DNA of 64,000 nucleotides from Zygotorulaspora mrakii (GCF_013402915.1 NC_050719.1:124001-188000); one strand, 5' to 3'; positions 50,287 to 60,574 are shown, counted from the stretch's first letter. The notes: a model not told the origin generated them from the sequence alone. Translations and numbers: made by a program.

Positions 50287-51339
50287 TTAGCAGAGCATTT
50301 TAGCTGAATCGATCCAAGATTCTCCCTTCAATTCAGGAACAATAGTTAAACCTTTACCGGTTTTAATGATATTTTCAACATTTTCCACAATGAACTCTTC
50401 CATGTGTTTGATTGTCTCGAAAGTGTTGGTACCCATGTGAGGCAAGCCTGTGACTTGTGGCATATCTAGAAGTTCCTGTGGTACCTGCGGTTCATGTTCA
50501 AAGACATCCAAACCGGCAGATCTAACTTTGCCTGATTTCAAGGCCTTAATCAAGGCTGCTTCGTCAATGACAGCACCGCGCGCTGTATTAACGATGACAA
50601 CACCATCCTTCATTTTACCAAAAGCCTCTTCGTCCAACATATGCTTCGTCTTCGGATTTAATGGAATATTAATAGAAATGACGTCAGACTGTTTTAACAA
50701 TTCATCAAACGATACATACTCGCAACCATTTTCCAATTCCGCAGACAATCTACTTCTATTGTGGTAGATGAATCTTTGAAAGCCAAAAGGCTGTAGTCTT
50801 TTGGCAACTGTGCGACCAATTCCACCTAACCCAAGAACACCAACTACTTTGCCCTCAGGATCATTTCCCACTGGCGCACCGCCAGCTGGACCTGCCTTTG
50901 GCCATCCACCATTAATCAATACACGGCTACCGTATGAGAAGTTTCTCAATGCACCCAGTAAAAGAAATACATGAGTATCTGCGGTAGCATCGTTAACCAA
51001 TTCTGGAACATTGGTGACTTGAATTTTTCTGATTTTGAAAAATTCGGTGTCTATTTGATCATAGCCGGCACCCAAATGACAAACGGCCACAACGGAGCTG
51101 GGTAAAGAATCGCATAATTCTTTATCGAATCGCCCAGTTTGTTGAACGCTCTGGAAAGTCCTGGTGATGATTTGCGCCTTACTAATGTCGCTCTTAGGAT
51201 CCTTCAGCGCCTTGAGAAACGCCTCCCGGTTCATTGATGGCTCAATGGACACCACGTTGGCGATCTGCGCCAGTTTTTTCCATGCCTCTTGAGCATAGTT
51301 GACGTTACCTAATCTCAAAACCGTAGGTTTCACACTCAT
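50287..51339 (-). CDS. GOR1: Glyoxylate reductase Gor1
   Basis: A 350-aa D-2-hydroxyacid dehydrogenase reducing glyoxylate to glycolate, equal in length to S. cerevisiae Gor1 (YNL274C). The NAD(P) site VVGVLGLGGIGRTVAKRL, catalytic Arg in VNTARGAVIDE, Glu in DVFEHEP and His in GLPHMGTNT are all present. Convergent with the YCR043C-like gene and divergent from TAF2 across a gap with three Reb1-type sites. Confidence 0.95.
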   Translation of the reverse strand: MSVKPTVLRLGNVNYAQEAWKKLAQIANVVSIEPSMNREAFLKALKDPKSDISKAQIITRTFQSVQQTGRFDKELCDSLPSSVVAVCHLGAGYDQIDTEFFKIRKIQVTNVPELVNDATADTHVFLLLGALRNFSYGSRVLINGGWPKAGPAGGAPVGNDPEGKVVGVLGLGGIGRTVAKRLQPFGFQRFIYHNRSRLSAELENGCEYVSFDELLKQSDVISINIPLNPKTKHMLDEEAFGKMKDGVVIVNTARGAVIDEAALIKALKSGKVRSAGLDVFEHEPQVPQELLDMPQVTGLPHMGTNTFETIKHMEEFIVENVENIIKTGKGLTIVPELKGESWIDSAKMLC

Positions 51340-52206
51340 CTTGATGCTACTGCTGCCCTAATTGTATTCTCCAGCTGTTCCGGTACGATAATTCAGTACT
51401 CCCTCAGACCGCTTGTCCAAAATCTGTAGCTGATACCCGTATCAGAACACTCACATCCGTGTATATATATGTGTATAGGTATGCGTATCCGTATTACTAT
51501 TACGCGGTTACCCGGGATAGAGCTTCACCCTTATTTGCTGCCCCCATTCGACTGTACATCACTAAGATCCCGATTGGACACAACAAGACTGATGACATCT
51601 GTGCGGTAAACATGCCTTCGGCAATCTCCGCCATTCAAGAGTGGGGGGACTGAAAGCTTTTTTCGTTCCGCAGAGCACGTGGAGCCGGGTAACAGATATA
51701 CCAACAAAGCCCACTCGGAAAACCTTTTGAGTCATGCGGGGTACATGATGGAGCTGAGGGGAACAAGATTCGGAGGAACCGGAGAGGACGGATAGCCGGA
51801 ACTCGAAAGAGGTGCTGTGGGGCTTGCCTGCATGGAGCTACCTAAAAGGGAAAACCTATTTTAGAATTGAATGTTCTCGAACCTCTCAGAAAAAATTCTT
51901 TTACTTTTGCAATGTGCGGGGCAGCGAAAAAAAAACTGGGCGGATGAACGTGGGCTCTTTGGTTACCCGGCGTTTTTAATTGTGATCCGCTTTGATATTC
52001 TTTCGTACGAGGAATAGTTCGGGTAAACACCACTGCTTGTTTTAAAACCGGCATTTTTTTCCTTTCAACGCGGGCCTTGGAAAGTAAGGATGAAGCTACA
52101 ATTCGGTATATCCAGAGGACGGATGATGAAAAGATGACACATGGGTGCTTACTCACGCTAAGAATAAGAAAGCAGCGCCAGTAAAGGTTGCTTAAACGCC
52201 GGATTC
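51340..52206. other. Divergent GOR1/TAF2 intergenic region
   Basis: An 867-bp gap with a purine-pyrimidine alternating stretch around 51460-51480 and three Reb1-type sites. Open frames here have no recognisable product. Confidence 0.5.
51508..52026. promoter_or_regulatory. Three Reb1-type sites between GOR1 and TAF2
   Basis: TTACCCG at 51508-51514 and 51963-51969, and its complement CGGGTAA at 52020-52026. The last two are 180-245 bp upstream of TAF2, the first about 170 bp upstream of GOR1, a usual spacing for Reb1 in promoters. Confidence 0.55.
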
Positions 52207-55200
52207 ATGTCTTTTTCCAAGGGGGCCACTCCTAAGGGCGTGCAAAATGGCCCGGCTATTTTGGATGCCAGTGCGATCCGTACTTTCAAGATAGCACATC
52301 AACGTATTTCGCTTGATGTGGATCTCTCCACACATAGCATACGGGGCACAGCGGACATAATTCTGATTCCGCTGATACAAAACTTGGCATTTATCACGCT
52401 GGACTGTAAAGCAATGAAGATCAAAGATGTGCTCGTTGAAAACAGGCGATGTGAAAATTATATTCATGACGATGCCGTGAGAACCTATTCACAGAAGTAT
52501 ACACAGAATGCAAGAGATCCACTATTTGAATTCAATTCCATCGAACAGTCTCACTTTTTCAGGGAGAAATTTGCAGATTTGAACGAGTTTCCAGAAGAAA
52601 AGACTAAATCACAATTAACCATCAAGATTCCGCCATCGATAAAGATAACGTTACAGGATGCAAACTCTTTGACTAATTTCACGCCAATTACTCCGTCAAT
52701 AAGAGGTACGCCGGCACAAGATACTGTTTTCACTCCAATAAGTATAAGAATAGAATATGAGGTCAACAATCCCAGCACGGGTGTGCGGTTCGATACAATT
52801 TCCGAGACGCAACAGCATTTGTGGAATGTATATACTACTAATTCGGAACTATGCTGTACTGCATCTTACTGGATGCCTTGTGTCAACATGCTGGATGAAA
52901 AATGTACATGGGAAGTTGAAATTAGCGTACCAAGAAAAGTGAAAGACATTGGGACATCAAAAATTATTGGCCAACAAGAAAATATTTCCAGAAGATTACG
53001 TCCACATAAACAATCAGAAATGGACCTGAATCGTAACTATAATGATATATCAGATAATGCATATACCACTCCTAATGATGTAAAGCAGGAAAATGAAAAG
53101 AAGGTTCACGATCAGGAAGATGAGGAAGAAGATGACGAATACGAGATGTTGGACGAGGAAGATGAAAATAATACCTTAAATAAAGATATCCAAGTATGTT
53201 GTTGCGAGTTTTCCACTGCAAAGGAAACATCTCATCCAACAGATTTGACTAAAAAGTTATTTTCTTTTCAAATATTCAATCCCGTTGCCCCACATCATGT
53301 TGGTTGGGCAATTGGAGCATTTGATATTTGGGTACTTCCTCCTCTACAGCAACATGAAGAAACCTCTGATGATGAACAGGATGAAAATGATGAAAGTAAG
53401 AAATTAAGTCAAAAATTCTCTAATGAAATGGTTGATGATACCGAAAATAACGATATTATACCGATTCAAGTCTATACTTTACCGCAAGGCGATATTGACG
53501 AGAAAACAGTACTCAACACCACTATAGTTTCTCAGAAAATAATGGATTTTTATTCAAAAGAATTTGGTTCATATCCATTTGCCTCGTATTCCATTGTCTT
53601 CTTGCCGACTTTAGTCGATCCAACAATGGATTTTGCAGGTATGACTTTAAGTAATACACGATTATTATACCCGCCAGAGATGATTGATTCAATGTTTACA
53701 ACTACAAATCATTTGGCTTGGGCACTAGCAACACAGTGGTCTGGAGTCAATATAACACCTTTAGAGATGAACAATATTTGGTGCTGTTTGGGAATAGCGG
53801 GTTATATGGTATTCCAGTTAACGAAAAAACTGTTTGGTTCTAATGAGCTTAGGTATCGCTTGAAAATGGCTGCAGAGAAAATAGTGGATCAGGACTGGGA
53901 GAAGCCACCTATAGGTTCTGCTTTCACTAATTCATCGAGACCAATTTCATATACGAGCAAAGATCTGGATTTCATCAAGCTGAAAGCACCTATGGTGATG
54001 TTCATCCTAGATCGTCGTATGATAAAGACTGAAAGATCTTTTGGAATGTCTCGTGTTCTGCCGAAAATTTTTCTGCAAGCTATGTCCGGAGATTTAACAA
54101 ATAATTCACTCTCTGCTTCTCATTTTCAGTACGTTTGTGAGCGCGTGAATCGAAGTAAGCTAGAAGCCTTCTTTCAGCAGTGGGTTTATGGGTCTGGCGT
54201 ACCAATCTTTCGTGTTACCCAAAGGTTTAATAAAAAAAGGATGATGGTAGAAATGGGTATTAGGCAATGCCAAGCGCAGGAGCTAGGTCAAGATAAGGTT
54301 CTAGGAGCAGAGGGATTCTGTTCTAGTGCTTTGAATTATAAGGATGTTCCATCCTTGAATAGAACTCCCTTTTTTACCGGTTCAATGACTATCCGAATTC
54401 ACGAAGCAGATGGAACCCCTTATGAACACATAGTGGAATTGAAAGATGTATTCACTAAGCTTGATATCCAGTATAACACCAAGTACAGGAAATTAAGGAA
54501 TAAGAGAATTCAGGCAACTAAATCCTCAAATAAGTCCTCAACACCAGATTTAATGCATGAAGCTCTTAGTGCATTTTCTGATAAATCGGAAAATGGCCCT
54601 GTTCACAAGCTTGGGAACGTCCTCAGTAGTTCTGATGAACTTGATGTATGGAATTTGGTCGATGTATCCGTTTCTACAGATGGAAACGAATCTCAAAGGC
54701 AAAATGAGGCGTTTGAGTGGATAAGGATAGACTCCGATTTTGAATGGATATGCAAAATCTACGTTAATCAAGCTGATTATATGTTTACATCACAGCTTCA
54801 GCAAGATAGTGATGTTGAAGCCCAAGTCGAAAGTTTAAGATATTTCGAAGATGTTATTGTTCATGCTTCGGATAATTCTCAGATATACTCTTCCATACTT
54901 ACCAGGACAGCCATGGATAAACGCTATTTTTACGGTGTGAGATTAGAGGCGTGTAGAGCTCTTGCAAGATTTATTGTTAGAGATCACGAACCGAAAAATT
55001 TTAGTGGTGGTCCCAGGCATCTTATTCATATTTTTCGTGCTTTATTTTGTTACAAAGATTCCAACGTTCCGTTAAGCAACGACTTTACAAATTTTCAGAA
55101 TTACTTCATACAAAAAGGTATCCTCAAATACCTGAAGCTGATCAAAAATGAAAGAAATGAGACACCAGAATTTGTGAAACATTTTCTTTTAGATATACTA

Positions 55201-56466
55201 ACATACAATGAAAACTCAGAGAATGCGTACGATGACAGTCATTATTTATGCGCTTTGATTGATGCGGTGGTTGACTGCGCCATACGAAACCCCACAGATG
55301 AGAATTATCTAACAAAAGTAATCGAGCAACTTCGGAGATATCAAAACTTGGAAAAGTGGACGCCAACTTACCAGTTTTTAGTTAAAAAGGAGGTAATATC
55401 AGCGAAGCTACGGTTGACTATGTCGGGCTTATACGAGCTCAATGAATTGAACGAAATTATAGGTGATACTCTAGAGGAAGAAACGCAACCAACAAATCTT
55501 AACGTTCCACGGTTACGTGAAGGCTCTCAGGACATTACACTGTGTGCTTTCAAGCTACTTTTGGTTGTTGGAGGTATGAAAAACAAAGAAGCTCTGAAGT
55601 ATTTTTTTGAAACGTTATGTTTTACACCAAACGTTTATCTAAGAGATAAAATGGTGGATGTTTTGTTTGATGCTATTGACTTCATCGCTGTTAACAAATT
55701 AAGTGACAGATTAGATGATGATATTGATTATCTTGTCAATAAAATTAACCCTGAAGACTTAAGCTTAGATAACCTCAATGGAGACTCTGCAATTGTAGAA
55801 GAGGATACTAATAGAGAGCTGAAGAAGAGACAGGAAGAAAAATTGAAAACCACGATCAGAGGACTAATGCAATTATTGACAAGACAGTTCAAATCCTATG
55901 ACCCCTTGAAAACAATACTTTGGGGCGTGCTACGTGTCCCAGGACTGAGTTTGTATCAAAAAAAAAGATTATTTGACTTGTCTAGAATTTTATATCCTCT
56001 ACTCGACAGTTTTGAAGTAGTATTACCTATGCCAAGGGACAAAAAGCTAGTAGCCAGCTATGATGAAAATAACAAAGTGGTAATTAAGAGAGAGGGACTC
56101 CTGAAGGTCCATATACCTTCGAATATAAAAATAAATGTGAAATCAAATGAAAATGTTAATCAAAAGCCCAATTTCACAACGGTTACAGTGCCAAGCAACA
56201 AGGTGAAGATTACTCTGAACAAACCAACAACTGCGAAACCGAAAAAGGTGGTTAAGCCCCCAAGCAAACTAAAACAAGCAAAAGGTACAGTAAACAGAGT
56301 CGGCGTGCTCCCTTTAAGGTTTGTGAAACTCTCGATAGCTGAGAAAAAAAAGGTAGACATTTCATCTACACCATTCAGCAAGAATGTCCAAATTATAAAA
56401 GCTAATAGCAGGTCATTCACACTAAAAATATTGCTGCCAAAGAAGAATAATCAAATTGGACAATAA
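52207..56466 (+). CDS. TAF2: Taf2, TFIID subunit with aminopeptidase-like fold
   Basis: A 1419-aa TFIID subunit that contacts initiator DNA; S. cerevisiae Taf2 (YCR042C) has 1407 aa. The N-terminal two-thirds resembles M1 aminopeptidases (the family GAMEN region corresponds to MDFAGMTLSNTRLL), but the zinc motif HExxH is replaced by NHLAWA around residues 504-509, so it is not a peptidase. An acidic insert at about residues 305-330 (EEEDDEYEMLDEEDE) and a second at about 390-400 interrupt the fold, and a HEAT-like helical part and basic tail (KPKKVVKPPSKLKQAK) follow. Start at the ATG in a divergent promoter with GOR1. Confidence 0.95.
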   Translation: MSFSKGATPKGVQNGPAILDASAIRTFKIAHQRISLDVDLSTHSIRGTADIILIPLIQNLAFITLDCKAMKIKDVLVENRRCENYIHDDAVRTYSQKYTQNARDPLFEFNSIEQSHFFREKFADLNEFPEEKTKSQLTIKIPPSIKITLQDANSLTNFTPITPSIRGTPAQDTVFTPISIRIEYEVNNPSTGVRFDTISETQQHLWNVYTTNSELCCTASYWMPCVNMLDEKCTWEVEISVPRKVKDIGTSKIIGQQENISRRLRPHKQSEMDLNRNYNDISDNAYTTPNDVKQENEKKVHDQEDEEEDDEYEMLDEEDENNTLNKDIQVCCCEFSTAKETSHPTDLTKKLFSFQIFNPVAPHHVGWAIGAFDIWVLPPLQQHEETSDDEQDENDESKKLSQKFSNEMVDDTENNDIIPIQVYTLPQGDIDEKTVLNTTIVSQKIMDFYSKEFGSYPFASYSIVFLPTLVDPTMDFAGMTLSNTRLLYPPEMIDSMFTTTNHLAWALATQWSGVNITPLEMNNIWCCLGIAGYMVFQLTKKLFGSNELRYRLKMAAEKIVDQDWEKPPIGSAFTNSSRPISYTSKDLDFIKLKAPMVMFILDRRMIKTERSFGMSRVLPKIFLQAMSGDLTNNSLSASHFQYVCERVNRSKLEAFFQQWVYGSGVPIFRVTQRFNKKRMMVEMGIRQCQAQELGQDKVLGAEGFCSSALNYKDVPSLNRTPFFTGSMTIRIHEADGTPYEHIVELKDVFTKLDIQYNTKYRKLRNKRIQATKSSNKSSTPDLMHEALSAFSDKSENGPVHKLGNVLSSSDELDVWNLVDVSVSTDGNESQRQNEAFEWIRIDSDFEWICKIYVNQADYMFTSQLQQDSDVEAQVESLRYFEDVIVHASDNSQIYSSILTRTAMDKRYFYGVRLEACRALARFIVRDHEPKNFSGGPRHLIHIFRALFCYKDSNVPLSNDFTNFQNYFIQKGILKYLKLIKNERNETPEFVKHFLLDILTYNENSENAYDDSHYLCALIDAVVDCAIRNPTDENYLTKVIEQLRRYQNLEKWTPTYQFLVKKEVISAKLRLTMSGLYELNELNEIIGDTLEEETQPTNLNVPRLREGSQDITLCAFKLLLVVGGMKNKEALKYFFETLCFTPNVYLRDKMVDVLFDAIDFIAVNKLSDRLDDDIDYLVNKINPEDLSLDNLNGDSAIVEEDTNRELKKRQEEKLKTTIRGLMQLLTRQFKSYDPLKTILWGVLRVPGLSLYQKKRLFDLSRILYPLLDSFEVVLPMPRDKKLVASYDENNKVVIKREGLLKVHIPSNIKINVKSNENVNQKPNFTTVTVPSNKVKITLNKPTTAKPKKVVKPPSKLKQAKGTVNRVGVLPLRFVKLSIAEKKKVDISSTPFSKNVQIIKANSRSFTLKILLPKKNNQIGQ

Positions 56467-56613
56467 CTGGGGTAATCGCCCTGGCAACCATTAACCTAAC
56501 ATGTAATAATAGAGACTAAGCTCTTGTAATATATAAAAGTTCGAACAGTAGTTTGCCTAGTTTCATCATGATAGACGAAACGCGCATTGGTTGAGTATCA
56601 TGATATAACGACC

Positions 56614-56650
56614 AAAGTGCATCCACAGTATTATTACAAAGTGCATCCAC
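56614..56650 (+). repeat. 13-bp direct repeat before SLP1
   Basis: AAAGTGCATCCAC occurs at 56614-56626 and 56638-56650, 24 bp apart, about 35-70 bp upstream of the SLP1 ATG. Confidence 0.8.
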
Positions 56651-56684
56651 CAAAGCAGCCACCACTGTCCAAAAAAGGGCATTA

Positions 56685-58451
56685 ATGAAAGTGAGCATAT
56701 GCATTTTGTTAGCGCACTTATATTTGGTTCTCTCCAGCGCTGATTCAGCTGAGCTTGAAAAATCCGCAAACGTTGGCGAGAACACTGCTTTCATCGATGA
56801 GTTTTCTAGCATACTTAGAGTGAAGCTCTACAAAACGTTTCTTCCTCATGCTTCCTATGTACACCGCTCAGCTTCTCCTTCTTTATTCAATGGAGAGGCC
56901 TCCACCTCCGTGATATCAACGAGCTCTGCAAAACGTAAAAGTAGCAAAGCAGGTGTGCTTCAAGGAACCTCCACACCCTTAGTGGATAATGACGGAATAA
57001 ATGAAAACTCAAAGAAATCAAACAGTACATTTGTGCCATTTGACGAATGGAAAATGAATAATTTGGATGATAAACCTTTGAAGAAACAGACACGGGTACG
57101 ATCATCGAGTCGTATGGACCAAACGGAAGGTGATACTATTGGCGATGATTTGGAGATAGACATTGGTTTCCTCTCCAGTAGTGATGTTGAGAAAGTCCAC
57201 GAGGACCAAAATGAAGAGCCCGAAGGAAAAGTTTACAAACACAAGTTTAACTTTGCGTCACTTGATTGCGCAGCCACTATAGTGAAGACAAATTCGGAAG
57301 CTTCTGGGGCTTCTTCCATATTAATTGAGAATAAAGACAAGTATCTTTTAAATCCTTGCTCCGCAGCCAGCCAATTCATCACTGTTGAGCTCTGCCAAGA
57401 TATTTTAGTGGAAGAAATCGTGCTCGCTAATTTTGAGTATTTTTCTTCAACCTTTAAGAAGCTTAGATTCTCTGTCTCTGACCAGTATCCAGTTGGAAAG
57501 AATGGCTGGCGCATGATAGGTGAGTTTGAAGCTGAAGACTCCAGGAATCTGCAAATTTTCTACATTGATAATCCTCAGATATGGGCAAGATATTTGCAAG
57601 TCGAAGTTTTATCTCACCATGATGAAGAATACTACTGTCCTATTTCAATTCTGAGAGTGCATGGGAAAACAATGATGGATGACTTCAAAATGGAAAACTC
57701 GAAATCCAATCCACCTGTAGTGGTGACAGTCGAAGAAGAACTAAAAAAGGAAATTTTGGACGAATGCATGGAGACAGTTGTTGAGCAATGTGATTTATGG
57801 CCTTCCATCAATCCTGCTAACATAACTCTGGTACCACACTTTCCAGATTATTTCAAAACGTGTAGCTCAAAGTTGAAGACCCTAAAATTTGATGAGTTTC
57901 TTCGAGAACTCAATGAAAGTTCCTGTCTTCCTAGCTATTCTAAAGATTCTGTTAATAATGAGGGCTCTTCTTCATCTTCTGCGTCACAGACGAACTCATT
58001 TTCTACCGAGGAATCAATTTTCAAAAATATCATGAAGCGATTAAGTTCATTGGAAAGTAATACAAGCTTAACCGTGCAATACATTGAGGAACAAGGAAGG
58101 TTACTTTCGAATTCTTTTGAACAATTAGAGAGAGCTCAAACCATCAAGTTTGAAAATATGATAGGGCTGTTCAATCAAACTATAATGGACAATCTGAATG
58201 CGTTGAGAGTTTTCGCAAAGCAGCTGAAAGATCAATCGGTCCGCATTTTAGAAGAACAAAAACTTAATACGGATCAATTTACTACAAAGAATATGAACAG
58301 ATTGGAAATTCTAGAAGAGCAGTTAAAAGTACAAAAGATCTTTGCATATGCCCTTCTGATTTCAGTTCTTCTCATTTTTGCTTACTTGTTTGTAAATAAA
58401 GAAGATTCATTTTCGATGAATCACTTAGAAAGAACAATGCCCTCAGTGTAA
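56685..58451 (+). CDS. SLP1: Slp1, SUN-like ER membrane glycoprotein
   Basis: A 588-aa protein with signal peptide (MKVSICILLAHLYLVLSS), a SUN-like domain at about residues 185-330 (FNFASLDCAATIVKTN, YLLNPCSAASQFITVELCQDI, RYLQVEVLSHHDEEYYCPIS), a coiled coil near 440-540 and a C-terminal membrane anchor (FAYALLISVLLIFAYLF). S. cerevisiae Slp1 (YOR154W, 587 aa) works with Emp65 in protecting soluble ER proteins from degradation. Not part of the YCR/YNL tracks, so local order differs from S. cerevisiae here. Confidence 0.92.
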   Translation: MKVSICILLAHLYLVLSSADSAELEKSANVGENTAFIDEFSSILRVKLYKTFLPHASYVHRSASPSLFNGEASTSVISTSSAKRKSSKAGVLQGTSTPLVDNDGINENSKKSNSTFVPFDEWKMNNLDDKPLKKQTRVRSSSRMDQTEGDTIGDDLEIDIGFLSSSDVEKVHEDQNEEPEGKVYKHKFNFASLDCAATIVKTNSEASGASSILIENKDKYLLNPCSAASQFITVELCQDILVEEIVLANFEYFSSTFKKLRFSVSDQYPVGKNGWRMIGEFEAEDSRNLQIFYIDNPQIWARYLQVEVLSHHDEEYYCPISILRVHGKTMMDDFKMENSKSNPPVVVTVEEELKKEILDECMETVVEQCDLWPSINPANITLVPHFPDYFKTCSSKLKTLKFDEFLRELNESSCLPSYSKDSVNNEGSSSSSASQTNSFSTEESIFKNIMKRLSSLESNTSLTVQYIEEQGRLLSNSFEQLERAQTIKFENMIGLFNQTIMDNLNALRVFAKQLKDQSVRILEEQKLNTDQFTTKNMNRLEILEEQLKVQKIFAYALLISVLLIFAYLFVNKEDSFSMNHLERTMPSV

Positions 58452-58631
58452 ATCCTCTACTTCCTGCAAAATACGAGGAGAGTTTCAGATCTGACTCAAT
58501 AGTTCCGTCACCTGCATCACAATTTTCCTTTTTAGAATCGACAAATTTCTCTGAATAGTTAAAAAAAATCCCCACATTCCTTATCATCTCGTGAAACATA
58601 TAGCATTACTAGATATAAAAACTTGTATCTT

Positions 58632-60242
58632 CTATTTACTAATTAATTCATAAATGTCACTTTGCGTGCTACTCTTTCTCGAAAGAACAGGACGAAAGTG
58701 GGATGGGGAATTACGTGAATTTGACCTATACGATTTTTTCAACAGACCTGCAGGCGAAACCATCGAATTGGCCGAAAAAGAAACACTACTTGAGCTGCTG
58801 CCGATTGACCCCAATTTGGGTCTCGCGCTGAAGCATGAATTAGCTGAAAGTGGCGTTGGAGGGTATGAATTGAACTGTGTCGGATAATATGATGCTAAGG
58901 GTGTAAATGTGGCATCGCAATTTGTCGTGGAACATAACATTGAAGGATTGAATTGCGCGAGAGGCATTGTATTTGGTACATTGATTTTTGATATATCGTT
59001 TTCTCTTGAGACTGGCAATGACGACAAGGGAGTCAGAGGCGACGTCAGAAGCATGTTTTCGTAAATGAAAGGTAAAGAGAGTCTCTTAAGTTTCTCCTCT
59101 GTCGTTTTAAAACCAGCTAGCCTATCGATGTAAGTGAATACTGAATCTTTGAAGTGAGATTGGAATACATCTGAATCCAAATCAGAATGCTCTAATGCGT
59201 CTTTCATGAAGCATAGATTATTGTAAGCTGCGCAATTCTGCGATTTGTAGGATTCCAAAAGACTACCAACAGAATGTTTTCTGAGTAGTAGATTCGAAAT
59301 TCTCTCTCCGTTATTCTGTGAATTCTCATGAAAGACATCTTTCAAAAAGAGATAAAAACAATTTCTGATATCGTTAATATTTTGGCTGCAGATTATGGAG
59401 GATAACTCATTAAGTTGATGTAATCGCTTAATGTCATCATTATAACGATACTCATTCTCGTGGATATCGTCACAGGCTTGTTTATAAAACTCAGGATCAT
59501 TGAGACAGAAATCATTCTTTTCCAAGGAGAAAGTCATCAATTGAACCAAGAAATCAGGAAAATCATCATGACCAAGAATACGCGATGTGATCAATAAAGC
59601 AGCGATCGCTTTTGTTAATGATGAATAGGAAAGATAGCTTCTCCGATATAACGACACATCACAAAAAAACGAAGCTAAATTAAGAAAATTAAAGTCTTTC
59701 GGTATCAAATCATCACTGGATGATGATATCATCAATTGCAACATATCTGATGTGGTAACTATATTTCCAATTGACCACTCTAAAGTTTTAAGGATATGTC
59801 TCTCCATTTGAAGGAAAACATTAGGCTCATAAGTTCGATGGCAAACGAAACAAAGCTCCTTTAGAGTCGGTATTCTGGTTTTAACATCTTTGAATTTAGC
59901 AGCAATCCACAATGATGTAATGATTAACAATTGGTAGTGTTTCTTATAAACAATCCTTTTTGAGCAATACTTGTCGGATATAGAACACGCTAGAAACAAG
60001 GTTTCATCATCTAGTTTGAAAAAATTATGTAACTCAACCAAATAATCGATAATAAATGGTCGCATGACCCAAGTGATCTCAGGCTGGTTGTCAATCATGA
60101 TGGGGTCTATTTGTATCCTGTTACCATCCAACCCGAGCAAGTACTCAATAATGTCATTTTTGAAGCATTCAATTGAACCTTCGCAACTTGCCTTTTCCAA
60201 AATGGTCAATCTTTGATCTACTTTGACGTATTTCCTCGCCAT
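58632..60242 (-). CDS. CLN3: G1 cyclin, Cln3-like
   Basis: A 536-aa cyclin. The cyclin box is about residues 65-185: FIIDYLVELHNFFKLDDETLFL, DKYCSKRIVYKKHYQLLIIT, SLWIAAKFKDVKTRIPTLKEL and FLQMERHILKTLEWSI. The ungapped spacing between SLWIAAKF and TLKEL and the YQLL block match S. cerevisiae Cln3 (YAL040C, 580 aa), while FLQMERHIL also occurs in Cln1/2. The C-terminal 150 residues are Ser/Pro/Thr-rich, PEST-like, as expected for an unstable cyclin. The longest frame begins at GTG 60281; the ATG at 60242 was chosen. A short upstream ORF and distant Mcm1-like palindromes precede it, as in S. cerevisiae CLN3. CLN1/2 identity is less likely but not excluded. Confidence 0.78.
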   Translation of the reverse strand: MARKYVKVDQRLTILEKASCEGSIECFKNDIIEYLLGLDGNRIQIDPIMIDNQPEITWVMRPFIIDYLVELHNFFKLDDETLFLACSISDKYCSKRIVYKKHYQLLIITSLWIAAKFKDVKTRIPTLKELCFVCHRTYEPNVFLQMERHILKTLEWSIGNIVTTSDMLQLMISSSSDDLIPKDFNFLNLASFFCDVSLYRRSYLSYSSLTKAIAALLITSRILGHDDFPDFLVQLMTFSLEKNDFCLNDPEFYKQACDDIHENEYRYNDDIKRLHQLNELSSIICSQNINDIRNCFYLFLKDVFHENSQNNGERISNLLLRKHSVGSLLESYKSQNCAAYNNLCFMKDALEHSDLDSDVFQSHFKDSVFTYIDRLAGFKTTEEKLKRLSLPFIYENMLLTSPLTPLSSLPVSRENDISKINVPNTMPLAQFNPSMLCSTTNCDATFTPLASYYPTQFNSYPPTPLSANSCFSARPKLGSIGSSSSSVSFSANSMVSPAGLLKKSYRSNSRNSPSHFRPVLSRKSSTQSDIYELISK

Positions 60243-60271
60243 TCTGCAGTGCTGGATAATTATACTATGCT

Positions 60272-60292
60272 TTACCAACACGTCTGCCTCAT
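60272..60292 (-). promoter_or_regulatory. Upstream ORF in the CLN3 leader
   Basis: On the minus strand, ATG at 60292 opens a six-codon frame (MRQTCW) ending in TAA at 60274-60272, 29 bases before the CLN3 ATG. S. cerevisiae CLN3 is translationally repressed by a short upstream ORF. The transcript start here is unknown. Confidence 0.5.
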
Positions 60293-60508
60293 GAATCAGG
60301 GTATCTTCCGTATCGGTTTGAATGAGAGCGAGCTATAAAATGAATGATACTGCTCTAACCGGTCAACCACTAGCTCGAAAGCGACACAAGACTATGAATT
60401 CAATGAAATGCACTGAGATTGGAATACAACTTTTTTTTTTTGATATCTGCCATATGGGCTTCTGCCTTGCGATTATCCTTCAATGTTTAAATAGTTGCAA
60501 GCACAGTG

Positions 60509-60574
60509 GTATCTAAACTGCGGTATGCCGGTTCTTTCTTCGTATCTAAACTGCGGTATGCCAGTTCTTTCTTC
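60509..60574 (+). repeat. 33-bp tandem duplication
   Basis: Two adjacent 33-bp copies (60509-60541 and 60542-60574), each starting GTATCTAAACTGCGG, differing at one base (G/A). Confidence 0.95.

Noticed and set aside
58654..58887. A 77-codon plus-strand frame at the end of CLN3
   Set aside because: Fully antisense to the cyclin C-terminus, with no conservation expected.
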